Assembly (NCBI GenBank): GCA_913773715.1
Contig: CAJYHD010000271.1
Coordinates: 1-7,352, forward strand
Direction: 5' to 3'
Source: an uncultured Sphingobium sp.
GTDB taxonomy: Bacteria > Pseudomonadota > Alphaproteobacteria > Sphingomonadales > Sphingomonadaceae
DNA: 7,352 nt
The translations under genes were made by a program, and so were the position numbers. Under the pieces are notes generated by a model. It saw only the letters and a program-made list of their open reading frames with translations, did not search any database and had not been told where the DNA came from. Of this stretch, positions 1 to 6,790 are shown one piece after another. The first letter of the stretch is position 1. Every line of letters begins with the position of its first letter.

Positions 1-1956
1 GTCGGACTTGAAGTTCAACTGAGCATAGCCGGCCCAGATCCGCTCGCCGATATCATAGACGTTCTGCGGTTCGGCGACGCGCACCGGACCATTATAGGTT
101 CGGTTCAGATAATCGATATATTTGGCGATGTTGATCGCCGGAAACGCCGTCGTCTCGAACCCGCCTGCGATATTGCCGAGCGAATTGGGGAAGAAGATTT
201 CCGGCAAGGCCAGCGCACCGCCGGGTGTATCCTGGTACCTCAGCGTATTGGCCGCGTCCGAATACCACTCGAACCGCCCGGTCTCGCGGTGGATCCTCCC
301 GTCGCGCCACTTCACGCCCAATTGCAGCGAGTCGATGAACGTCTCGAAGTGGCGCGTGACGTCGACCTGGGCGTAACGTTGCGAGATCGAGCTGTTGGTG
401 AAGCCCGACCCTGTCGATCCCAGATCGATCTGCGCCACGCCGTTCAGCATGTTCTGGATGATGTCGGGCGAGAACTGCATTGCGATCGATTGGTCGGTGA
501 AGTTCCACGCACTCAGCGAGTTGCCGTTCACCGTGCCATTGCGCGGCTTGGCCTGCGCATAGAATTGGAAGGACGGTCCGCCTTTCGCCTTCGTCTTGCC
601 GATAACGAAGCTGGCCTCCAGCCGGTCGTGCGACCAATCGCCGCGCACGTCATACGTGTTGGATACCGTCTTTTCCCGCGTGAACGTGTCCTGCGGCGCC
701 GGCGTTTCCATCGTGCAAAGATTGCCGGCGACGCGACACCCGGTGCCCTCGGCCGGCACCTGGAAGTTCGCGCCGGTCAACACGGTCCCGCTCCGGTCCA
801 GCGTACCCCCGGTGAAGAAGTTGCCATAGCCCCATTCGGGGATCTTGATCGTGCTGCTGGTATAGTCGCCGTTGAGTTGGAACCGGAAGTAATTGGCCGT
901 GATCGTCATGTTGTCGAACGGCTTCATCTGGGCCGTCGCCTGGATGCCCAGCCGCTTGCGCTTCTGGTCGAGGATCGTCTCACTGACCGATTGCGGTGCC
1001 CAATAGCCGCTATAGCGTTTGCCGTCGCGCGTGCTGACGCCACCGTTCTGACCGTCGTTCCAATAGTTTATGGCATCGTCATTGGCATAGGGCTTGCCAT
1101 TCACGTCGGTCGCCGGCTGAGTCGTCCGGTCGTCCGTCCACCAATGCCAGGAATCGCCCGACGCGCTCAGCGAGCGATTGGTACGCTCCTGATAGGTCGT
1201 GCCGAGCAGCAGGCCGAAGGTCTTCTCCTCGTTATGCCAGGACACGAGGCCCGAGACGTTGGGTTCGACCTTGCGCGTGACATCGGCGTAGGTGCCCTCG
1301 ACCGAAATATTGCCCGACCATGGCTTGAGATCGAAAGGTCGACGGGTCCGGTTGATGATGACGCCGCCCACCCCGCCTTCGTCGAGCCGCGCCTCGGAGG
1401 ATTTGTAGACCTCGACGCTGCCGATCAGCGTCGAGGGCAGCAACAGATAGTTGAACGAGCGCGACGGGTCACCGCTGTCGGCCGAGGCGATGAAATTGCC
1501 GTTGAGTTCGGTCAGCGTCAGGTCGGAGCTGAGGCCGCGAATGCTGACCCGGCTACCTTCGCCACCATCGCGATCGATGATGACGCCAGGAACGCGCTGC
1601 AGCGAGTCCGCGACGTTCTTGTCGGGAAACTTGCCAACATCTTCGGCCGTGATGACATCGACAAAGGCGTTGGCCTCGCGCTTCTGCGACAGGCTTTCCT
1701 CGATCGACCGACGATAGCCGGTGACGACGATATCCCCCGCGTCGCTCGTCGCCTGGGCATTGCCGGCCGCGGAGGAGTCGCCGGTCACGCCGGAATCGGC
1801 CTGGTTGCTCAGCGGGTCCTGGACCTGGCCCGCCGCCGGGGCCTGCTGGGCGTGCGCCGCCGGGGTCATGGCCGCCATGACGCTGACCGACGACAAGAGA
1901 CCGATTACGATCCGGCGGCGCAGGGCTGCCGATCCCACTCTATGCACGAAGCTCAT
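1..1956 (-). CDS. TonB-dependent outer-membrane receptor, N-terminal 652 residues (3' end outside window)
   Basis: This gene encodes an outer-membrane TonB-dependent receptor that would import an oligosaccharide into the periplasm using energy from TonB-ExbBD. It starts at ATG 1956-1954 behind a strong ribosome site and stays open to base 1. Residues 1-36 are a signal peptide (RRR then a hydrophobic stretch, likely cleaved at AHA|QQ). A polar linker (37-74) leads to DIVVTGYR (75-82), the probable TonB-box region. There is no STN domain, so sigma/anti-sigma signalling is unlikely. The plug spans about 88-209, with FPDKNVADSLQRVPGV (110-125), SIRGL (138-142), VEVYKS (181-186) and EGGVGGVIINRTRRP (193-207). 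The rest is beta-barrel, ending at a WAGYAQLNF strand. C407 and C414 could form a disulfide in an extracellular loop. This is the Xanthomonas/Caulobacter-type group, usually about 900-1000 residues, so roughly a third is missing. An alpha-mannoside substrate is inferred only from the adjacent GH92 and GH2 genes. Confidence 0.93.
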   Translation of the reverse strand, partial: MSFVHRVGSAALRRRIVIGLLSSVSVMAAMTPAAHAQQAPAAGQVQDPLSNQADSGVTGDSSAAGNAQATSDAGDIVVTGYRRSIEESLSQKREANAFVDVITAEDVGKFPDKNVADSLQRVPGVIIDRDGGEGSRVSIRGLSSDLTLTELNGNFIASADSGDPSRSFNYLLLPSTLIGSVEVYKSSEARLDEGGVGGVIINRTRRPFDLKPWSGNISVEGTYADVTRKVEPNVSGLVSWHNEEKTFGLLLGTTYQERTNRSLSASGDSWHWWTDDRTTQPATDVNGKPYANDDAINYWNDGQNGGVSTRDGKRYSGYWAPQSVSETILDQKRKRLGIQATAQMKPFDNMTITANYFRFQLNGDYTSSTIKIPEWGYGNFFTGGTLDRSGTVLTGANFQVPAEGTGCRVAGNLCTMETPAPQDTFTREKTVSNTYDVRGDWSHDRLEASFVIGKTKAKGGPSFQFYAQAKPRNGTVNGNSLSAWNFTDQSIAMQFSPDIIQNMLNGVAQIDLGSTGSGFTNSSISQRYAQVDVTRHFETFIDSLQLGVKWRDGRIHRETGRFEWYSDAANTLRYQDTPGGALALPEIFFPNSLGNIAGGFETTAFPAINIAKYIDYLNRTYNGPVRVAEPQNVYDIGERIWAGYAQLNFKSD

Positions 1957-1965
1957 TTCCTGTTT

Positions 1966-1971
1966 CCTCCC
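1966..1971 (-). promoter_or_regulatory. Ribosome binding site of the TonB-dependent receptor
   Basis: On the minus strand the sequence GGGAGGAAACAGGAAATG precedes the receptor start. The GGGAGG core lies 9 bases before the ATG at 1956, a strong Shine-Dalgarno at good spacing. It fixes the start codon and agrees with the signal peptide that follows. Confidence 0.8.
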
Positions 1972-2074
1972 TCTATGCCACGGCACCGATGGCGGCTTTT
2001 CGGCCGACGCGTTGCTTCTAGCCCGTGGCGTTCATCTCACCCTGACAAGTGAAGCATGTCGTCAATTTCGTCGG

Positions 2075-2088
2075 ACTGGTTGACCAGT
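2075..2088. promoter_or_regulatory. FadR/GntR-type palindromic operator upstream of the receptor gene
   Basis: The sequence is ACTGGT-TG-ACCAGT, a perfect inverted repeat with 6-base arms and a 2-base spacer. TGGT-N2/N3-ACCA is the usual recognition form for the FadR (FCD) subfamily of GntR regulators. It sits in the 191-base gap between the GH2 stop and the receptor start, about 119 bases upstream of the receptor ATG. A minus-strand TTGACG (2065-2060) lies nine bases beyond it toward the gene and could be a -35 element, but I find no convincing -10 partner. The palindrome is seen directly; the regulator family is inferred, and no such regulator gene is in the window. Confidence 0.55.
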
Positions 2089-2147
2089 TCTGCTATGTGA
2101 AACTCCGCAGGCATCGCGCATGCGCCCAGGACGACCGGATGGCTGTG

Positions 2148-4112
2148 TCAGCGCCCCTCCTCCTGCCGCCAGAGCGGTGCGGCGATCGCCGTGAATGCCT
2201 CGGGCGATGCCTTTTCTACCGCGCGGTCGAAGGTCAGCAGGCCGTTGATCTCGTCTTCGACGTCGGTGGTTTGGGTGTAGACGGCGGCACTCAGCCCGTG
2301 ATCGCGCGCCTGGCGGATCACCCCCTCCATCTTGAGACGATACCGGGCGAGGTAGTCCGCGCCGTCTTTGGCCGCCTGATACCCCCAATTGGTCTTGCCC
2401 GGCCGCCAGAGGTGAGCGGCAACCGGCAGGCCTATCCCGCCATATTCTCCAAGGACCAGCGCGCGACGGCTCTGTCGCGTCGGGGTGTTGGGAACATCCT
2501 CATAGGTATGGATATCGAACACGTCGGAGACATCGGGTGCGACGTCCAGCCATCCGCTGTCGGCGTTGACCAGGCGGCTGGGATCCATGCCCTTGACGTA
2601 GCGCGCCAAGGTCGCGGAATCGTACTGCCCCCATCCCTCGTTGTTGACGACCCACAACACGATCGACGGAAAGGCGCGAAGCCCGCCGATCATGCGCGTC
2701 AGTTCGTTCTGGTTCTCCGCCATCATATCGGACGACATCACGGCCTGCGCCTTGCTCGCGCCCGTGACGAACTGGTCCTCGCCACCGCCCGAAGGCATGT
2801 CCTGCCAGATCAGCATGCCGAGCCGGTCCGCATCGTGATAATATTGTGCGGGCTCGACCTTGATGTGCTTGCGGACCATGTTGAAGCCCGCTTTTTTCAA
2901 CCATTCCAGATCATACCGCATCGCCTCTTCGGACGGCGGGGTCCACAGGCCGTCGGGCCACCAGCCCTGATCCAGCGTACCGTTCTGAAAATAGGGTTTG
3001 TTGTTCAGCAACAAGGCGGGCTGGCCTGCTACCCGGCCTGGCCCGACCGAGATCTTGCGCATCGCGAAATAGCCTTCGACCATGTCGCGTGGCGCGCCCG
3101 TCACCACCGCCCGGGCATAGTTCTGATCCTCTGAGGGCGTGAAGCGCGCATCATATGCAACGCGATCGCGTTCCGACTTGCCCGCATAGGGATCACGGAT
3201 CGTCACCAATTCCGTGGTCAGATCATAGAGGAAAGGCTGTTCCGGCGACCAAAGCCGGGCATTCGGGATCGCCAGCGTGGCGCGACGATTGGCACGGATG
3301 ACGGTCGACGCGATGGCCTTGCCACCGCTATGCGCGGTGATCCGCACGGCGTCGGTATCGGAAGCCCAAGCGTTGAGCGCCACTTCGACATCGATGACGC
3401 CGCGGTCGATGTCGGGGGTCGCGCGGACATCCGCGATATGCAATTTGGGCACCGGCTCCAGCCACACCGTCTGCCAGATCCCGCTGACCGCTGTATACCA
3501 GATGCCCGAGGGATCGAGGCTCTGCTTGCCGCGTGGTTGGCTTCCCGAGGACGTCGGGTCGGCCACCTGGACCAGCAACTCGTTCTCGCCGGGCTTCAAC
3601 TGGTTCGTGATGTCGAAGCCGAAGGCATCGAAGCCGCCCTTATGCGATCCGGCGACCGCGCCGTTGACCCAGACGACCGTACTGTGATCGACGCCGCCGA
3701 AGTTGAGCATCACCCGCTGCCCCGCCCAGTCCGCTGGTACGGTAAAGCGCCGCCGGTACCAGATGCGGTCTTCGGGCAGGACGCGACGCGCCACACCCGA
3801 CAAGCGCGACTCCACCGGGAATGGTACGAGAATTCGTCCATCCATCCGGCTCGGCTGCGGTGCCGACGCCTTGGTGATCGCATAGTCCCAGCGGCCGTTC
3901 AGGTTCAGCCAGGCGGCGCGCTTCATTTGCGGCCGGGGATAGCTTTGCCAGACATTGTCCGCCGTCACGGCCCGACCCCAGCGTGTCGCGATCAGGCCGG
4001 TATAGGTTCCGTCCTTGACGCCATTCTGCGCGGTCTGCGCCTGGGCGCCGCCCGTGGTCGCAAAGGCCAGGAGCATGGCGGCGGCGAATCTTGGCATCGG
4101 TATTCCCATCAT
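2148..4112 (-). CDS. GH2 family retaining beta-glycosidase, exported
   Basis: The product is a 654-residue periplasmic glycoside hydrolase of family GH2 (beta-galactosidase, beta-glucuronidase and beta-mannosidase superfamily). Residues 1-25 form a signal peptide, likely cleaved at AQA|QT, with no lipobox cysteine. The order is: sugar-binding jelly roll (about 65-220; WYRRRF near 118, GGVDHSTVVWVNG 139-151), immunoglobulin-like domain (about 221-345), then a TIM barrel with DQGWWPDG (381-388), MVRKHIKVEP (412-421) and IWQDMP (435-440). The predicted acid/base is E492 in WVVNNEGWGQ and the nucleophile E556 in VLGEYGG; both are intact. YTQTTDVEDEINGLLTFDR (612-630) is typical of this subgroup. 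The start at ATG 4112 is chosen because it overlaps the GH92 stop and yields the signal peptide directly; ATG 4097 is an alternative. Beta-mannosidase activity would suit the GH92 partner, but beta-galactosidase or another beta-glycosidase is equally compatible with the sequence. Confidence 0.9.
   Translation of the reverse strand: MMGIPMPRFAAAMLLAFATTGGAQAQTAQNGVKDGTYTGLIATRWGRAVTADNVWQSYPRPQMKRAAWLNLNGRWDYAITKASAPQPSRMDGRILVPFPVESRLSGVARRVLPEDRIWYRRRFTVPADWAGQRVMLNFGGVDHSTVVWVNGAVAGSHKGGFDAFGFDITNQLKPGENELLVQVADPTSSGSQPRGKQSLDPSGIWYTAVSGIWQTVWLEPVPKLHIADVRATPDIDRGVIDVEVALNAWASDTDAVRITAHSGGKAIASTVIRANRRATLAIPNARLWSPEQPFLYDLTTELVTIRDPYAGKSERDRVAYDARFTPSEDQNYARAVVTGAPRDMVEGYFAMRKISVGPGRVAGQPALLLNNKPYFQNGTLDQGWWPDGLWTPPSEEAMRYDLEWLKKAGFNMVRKHIKVEPAQYYHDADRLGMLIWQDMPSGGGEDQFVTGASKAQAVMSSDMMAENQNELTRMIGGLRAFPSIVLWVVNNEGWGQYDSATLARYVKGMDPSRLVNADSGWLDVAPDVSDVFDIHTYEDVPNTPTRQSRRALVLGEYGGIGLPVAAHLWRPGKTNWGYQAAKDGADYLARYRLKMEGVIRQARDHGLSAAVYTQTTDVEDEINGLLTFDRAVEKASPEAFTAIAAPLWRQEEGR
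4109..4112 (-). other. ATGA stop/start overlap coupling GH92 and GH2
   Basis: On the minus strand CCATGATGG contains the GH92 stop TGA (4111-4109) and the GH2 start ATG (4112-4110), overlapping by four bases. This arrangement is the hallmark of translational coupling, so both enzymes should be made from one message. A purine-rich AGAAGG lies about 10 bases upstream inside the GH92 tail and could serve as ribosome site. Confidence 0.85.
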
Positions 4113-6493
4113 GGCTTCTGGCCTTCTGCGGACATCGATGGCGGCGCGGCGTCGGGCGCGCTTCCCCATTCGCGGTTGGGGTTCGGCCCCATGACAAATG
4201 CCAGCACGGCCCCGTTCTTGATGTCGTCATGGCTGAACCAGGGCTTGGTCCAGGGGCGGCCGTTGAGCGTCGCCGACTGGATGTACCGGTTGGTCGCGGA
4301 GTTATTGGTCGCGACCACCTCCAGCGTGCGACCATTGCCCAGCCGCATCTTGACCCGCTCGAAAATCGGGCTGCCGATCACATAAAAAGGCATCGACGGA
4401 TCGACGGGATAGAAGCCCATTGCGCTCAGCACGTACCAGGACGAGGTCGATCCCTGGTCGTCCATGCCCGGATAGCCGTTGCCCGCGGCATCGCTGCCAT
4501 ACAGGTCCGCCAGAATGCGCCGGACCAGGGCCTGTGTCTTCCAGGGCTGGCCCGCCCAAGCATAGAGATAGGGCGCATGCTGATCGGGCTGGTTGCCCTG
4601 CACATATTGCCCGATCACACCGGTGCAATCGCGGCATATCCCCTTCGGCGCATAGGGCGTGGTAAAAAACGCATCCAGCTTCGCCGCGAACGCCGCGCGT
4701 CCGCCCAGCAGGTCGCGCAGGCCCGCCACGTCGTGGGGCACGAGCCACAGGTTCGACCAGCCCGATGCCTCCTTGCTGGCGAAATTATAATAGGGCTCGC
4801 GCGGATCGAAGGGAGTTATCCAGCGACCATCCTCGGTCCTCCCGCGCATGAAGCCTGTCTTGCGATCAAACACGTTGCGATAATTGCTCGCGCGCCTGGC
4901 GAACATCGCCGCATCCTCGGTTCGCCCGAGCCGCGTCGCCATTACCGACAGGGCATGATCGTCCCACGCATATTCCAGCGTCTTGTCCATGCCCGCCTTG
5001 CCACCGGCATAGGGCGGGCTCGGGCTGCCCTCGGGCACCAGGTCGGAAATCCAGCCCCGCGCCAGATATTCGTCCAGATGGGCGCGCGGCCCCTTGGTAT
5101 CGGTGGCGTTGCGCCGAAGCGCCTGATAGGCGGCGGCATAGTCGAAGGGCACGCGTCGCTGCATCGCCCCCAGATACATCAGCACCGCATGGTCGCCGTG
5201 GAATGAGCTGTTCATGAAGCCGCGCTCGCTGGCATCGTCCAATTCGGACTGCATCACGCGCGCCAGCAACTCGGGCTCCATCAACTCGAGCAGCGAGAGT
5301 TGATTGCGCGCGGTATCCCAATAGGGGACCGCGCTGTAGCGATCATGCAATACCGTCACCGTACCGCGCGGACGGGTCAGCGTCTCCCCCGCCTTGGCGA
5401 TAAGACGCGGGCTGGAGAAAGATTGAAACAGCGTGGAGTAGAAGAGCCGCCGCTGCTGCGGCGTTCCGCCCACCACCTCGACCCGATCGAGCAGGTCTGT
5501 CCAGGCGGTGCGCGCCGAGGCGCGGATGCGATCGAAATCCCAGCCGGGATTTTCGGCCGCCAGCCGACGCTCGGCCTCGGCATAGCTATGGCCGTGCGCG
5601 ATCTTGACCAGGATCGTCTCGCCCTGCTGCGTCGAGAAACTCGTATAGGCTCCGGCAAAGGCCCCGGAGACCATGCGGCGGTCGGCGGCAACATCCTTGT
5701 CGCCGATGCCCCAGACAGGCCCGTCGCCGGATGCCTTGCGGAAAGTCCCCATGTCACGGATCGGACGGGAGAATATCGCCACAAAAAAGGGGCCATCCGC
5801 CGATTCTTCGTCTCTCCCGTCCTGCGACGCGCCACGGATGGTCCGGTCACCGACCATTTCCACCGTGCCCCCCGCCCGCGGCAGATTGACGATGACGCTA
5901 GCCCGGTCGATCCGGGGAAAGGTGAAGCGCATCATGCCGGTCCAGCGAGTCGCGGTCAGTTCCGTTTTCGTCCCGTTGTCCAGTTCGACCGCGTAATATC
6001 CCGGAGACGCCTGTTCGCGCGCCTTGTCGTAATAGACCGCCGTATAGGCCGGAGGCACAGTCCAGTCGCCCACGATCGGCATGAAAAAGGGCTTGGCCCG
6101 GCCGCCATAGGTTGCGCCACCGCCCGCCGTGAAGCCGATCATCGTCGGGTTTGGATAGTGGTAGGGAGTCGGAACGCCGGTCGGATAGCTGAGCTCGATA
6201 TTGACGTTGACTGGCGCGACCTCGACTGAACTATGCGGTAATCTTGCCCCGGGCGAGGTCTGACCTGAATAGACCGGCTCGCCAGGCGGGGGCGCGTTGC
6301 CGATCAGGTCACGCCTGTCCAACGGCGCGGTCCCGACCAATGGACTGGCCAATTCGACGGGCGTGCCAGGCTTCGATAGAAGCGATTGGCTGGCAACCGC
6401 GGTCGTCAGCAAAATACTCGCGGTCGCAAGCGATCCAATCATGATCGACGGCAGATCGCGGACGCGTGGCATCAATTCTCGCAAACCGGACAC
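4109..6493 (-). CDS. GH92 family alpha-mannosidase, exported
   Basis: Family GH92 enzymes are calcium-dependent inverting exo-alpha-mannosidases acting on N-glycans or mannan. This protein is 794 residues from the preferred GTG at 6493. A hydrophobic signal segment ends near AVA|SQ (residue 34) with no lipobox, so it should be periplasmic. The N-terminal beta-sandwich includes VGTAPLD (53-59), IGNAPPPGE and LPHSSVEVAP. The (alpha/alpha)6 catalytic domain carries VPYWDT (389-394), KTLEYAWDD (504-512), NYRNVFDRKTGFMRGR (537-552), ASGWSNLWLVPHDV (576-589), GQPWKTQ (648-654) and SSWYVLSAMGFYPV (684-697). By alignment from memory, E575 (just before ASGW) matches the general acid of the EGNAWQY motif, and D678/D679 in GMDDQG belong to the general-base region. 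The usual GNEP reads GNQP (633-636), and the only two cysteines form CRDC (620-623). It is the first gene of the enzyme operon. Family call is firm; linkage specificity is not readable. Confidence 0.93.
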   Translation of the reverse strand: MSGLRELMPRVRDLPSIMIGSLATASILLTTAVASQSLLSKPGTPVELASPLVGTAPLDRRDLIGNAPPPGEPVYSGQTSPGARLPHSSVEVAPVNVNIELSYPTGVPTPYHYPNPTMIGFTAGGGATYGGRAKPFFMPIVGDWTVPPAYTAVYYDKAREQASPGYYAVELDNGTKTELTATRWTGMMRFTFPRIDRASVIVNLPRAGGTVEMVGDRTIRGASQDGRDEESADGPFFVAIFSRPIRDMGTFRKASGDGPVWGIGDKDVAADRRMVSGAFAGAYTSFSTQQGETILVKIAHGHSYAEAERRLAAENPGWDFDRIRASARTAWTDLLDRVEVVGGTPQQRRLFYSTLFQSFSSPRLIAKAGETLTRPRGTVTVLHDRYSAVPYWDTARNQLSLLELMEPELLARVMQSELDDASERGFMNSSFHGDHAVLMYLGAMQRRVPFDYAAAYQALRRNATDTKGPRAHLDEYLARGWISDLVPEGSPSPPYAGGKAGMDKTLEYAWDDHALSVMATRLGRTEDAAMFARRASNYRNVFDRKTGFMRGRTEDGRWITPFDPREPYYNFASKEASGWSNLWLVPHDVAGLRDLLGGRAAFAAKLDAFFTTPYAPKGICRDCTGVIGQYVQGNQPDQHAPYLYAWAGQPWKTQALVRRILADLYGSDAAGNGYPGMDDQGSTSSWYVLSAMGFYPVDPSMPFYVIGSPIFERVKMRLGNGRTLEVVATNNSATNRYIQSATLNGRPWTKPWFSHDDIKNGAVLAFVMGPNPNREWGSAPDAAPPSMSAEGQKP

Positions 6494-6500
6494 GCCAACA

Positions 6501-6506
6501 CCCCTC
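6501..6506 (-). promoter_or_regulatory. Ribosome binding site deciding the GH92 start
   Basis: The minus strand reads GGAGGGG shortly before an in-frame GTG at 6493-6491, a 7-base spacing and the best Shine-Dalgarno in the region. The upstream in-frame GTG at 6511 has no ribosome site before it. The first in-frame ATG (6472) gives a tidier signal peptide (MPRVRDLPSIMIG) but is nearly 30 bases from this purine run, with only a weak GAGAA nearby. GTG 6493 is therefore preferred, and ATG 6472 remains possible. Confidence 0.6.
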
Positions 6507-6543
6507 CACACCCGGGTGGCTTTTCTGCCGCCCTGATAATTTA

Positions 6544-6558
6544 CGCCGTTAACCGGCG
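6544..6558. promoter_or_regulatory. Palindrome CGCCG-TTAAC-CGGCG in the GH92 leader
   Basis: Perfect 5-bp arms flank a 5-base centre, giving a GC-armed palindrome around GTTAAC. It lies about 50 bases upstream of the GH92 GTG and just downstream of the candidate promoter, where a bound repressor could block transcription. A further inverted pair, TAATTTAC (6537-6544) and GTAAATTA (6577-6584), encloses it. An operator role is inferred; a leader RNA hairpin is the alternative. Confidence 0.4.
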
Positions 6559-6573
6559 AATCATTATGTCATC

Positions 6574-6601
6574 ACGGTAAATTAGATAATCAAATTGTCA
6601 A
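6574..6601 (-). promoter_or_regulatory. Candidate promoter of the GH92-GH2 operon
   Basis: A perfect TTGACA lies on the minus strand at 6601-6596, 102 bases before the GH92 GTG. At 16-base spacing the -10 position reads TACCGT (6579-6574), only three of six matches, so the promoter is unproven. An alternative slightly upstream is TTGATT (6631-6626) with CATACT (6609-6604), also 16 bases apart. Either would place the 6634-6645 palindrome close upstream of the -35. Confidence 0.35.
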
Positions 6602-6633
6602 TTAGTATGGGAAGGCATGACAGCTAATCAAAA

Positions 6634-6645
6634 GTTACCGGTAAC
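6634..6645. promoter_or_regulatory. LacI-family-type operator GTTACCGGTAAC
   Basis: GTTACCGGTAAC is a perfect 12-bp palindrome. Flanking A and T runs (6630-6632 with 6647-6649) extend the symmetry to 20 bases with one mismatched pair. The form ATGTTA-N4-TAACAT with a central CG is that of LacI-family gluconate/idonate repressors in enterics, and LacI-family regulators commonly control sugar-utilisation operons. It sits about 140 bases upstream of the GH92 start. The palindrome is directly visible; the regulator family is inferred, and no lacI-like gene is in the window. Confidence 0.55.
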
Positions 6646-6672
6646 ATTTTACTACCTGACGAATTTCTCATC

Positions 6673-6690
6673 ATTAACCGTATCGTTAAT
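6673..6690. promoter_or_regulatory. Inverted repeat ATTAAC-N6-GTTAAT
   Basis: Two perfect 6-bp arms are separated by CGTATC. The GTTA half-site resembles the arms of the nearby GTTACCGGTAAC palindrome, with centres about 42 bases (four helical turns) apart. It could be a second, weaker operator for the same regulator. Chance occurrence in AT-rich DNA is not excluded. Confidence 0.35.
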
Positions 6691-6752
6691 CGATTGCATG
6701 GTAGCTTATTTGATATTTAAATCGATTTTTAGCTCTGGTCGGAAAAACAAAA

Positions 6753-6790
6753 TCTGAACGCGCTCAGAATTTTCTGATAGCGCTATGAAT
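6753..6790. repeat. Two tandem 18-bp boxes at 20-bp interval
   Basis: Box 1 (6753-6770) is TCTGAACGCGCTCAGAAT and box 2 (6773-6790) is TCTGATAGCGCTATGAAT. They agree at 14 of 18 positions and start exactly 20 bases apart, about two turns of the helix. Each is itself quasi-palindromic: TCTGA...TCAGA in box 1 and ATAGCGCTAT in box 2. This looks like a pair of same-face protein-binding sites. An imperfect inverted repeat, AGCTCTGGTCGGAAAA (6731-6746) against TTTTCGGTCACAGAGCT (6816-6832), encloses them. The bound factor is unknown. Confidence 0.45.

Noticed and set aside
289..2052. A 587-codon plus-strand open frame opposite the TonB-dependent receptor
   Set aside because: It is antisense to a clearly recognisable receptor, is dominated by R, A, V, G and D without domain motifs, and has the composition of a mirrored frame in GC-rich DNA.
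2089..2147. Possible terminator after GH2 (GCGCATGCGC palindrome near 2117-2126)
   Set aside because: The palindrome has no loop and no following T-run on the minus strand, so an intrinsic terminator is not supported. Read-through into the receptor gene cannot be excluded.
4112..4169. Upstream ATG 4169 as start of the GH2 gene
   Set aside because: It would add 19 mostly Arg-rich residues before the signal peptide and overlap GH92 by 61 bases. ATG 4112 gives the coupled ATGA and a normal signal peptide.
2049..6229. Further long plus-strand open frames (2049-3134, 3330-4385, 4091-5206, 5300-6229)
   Set aside because: All lie opposite the GH2 and GH92 genes, overlap one another, cross the gene junction and show no family motifs. 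They are antisense shadows.
6491..6511. GTG 6511 as start of GH92
   Set aside because: No ribosome site precedes it, whereas GGAGGGG lies between it and the in-frame GTG 6493 at good spacing.
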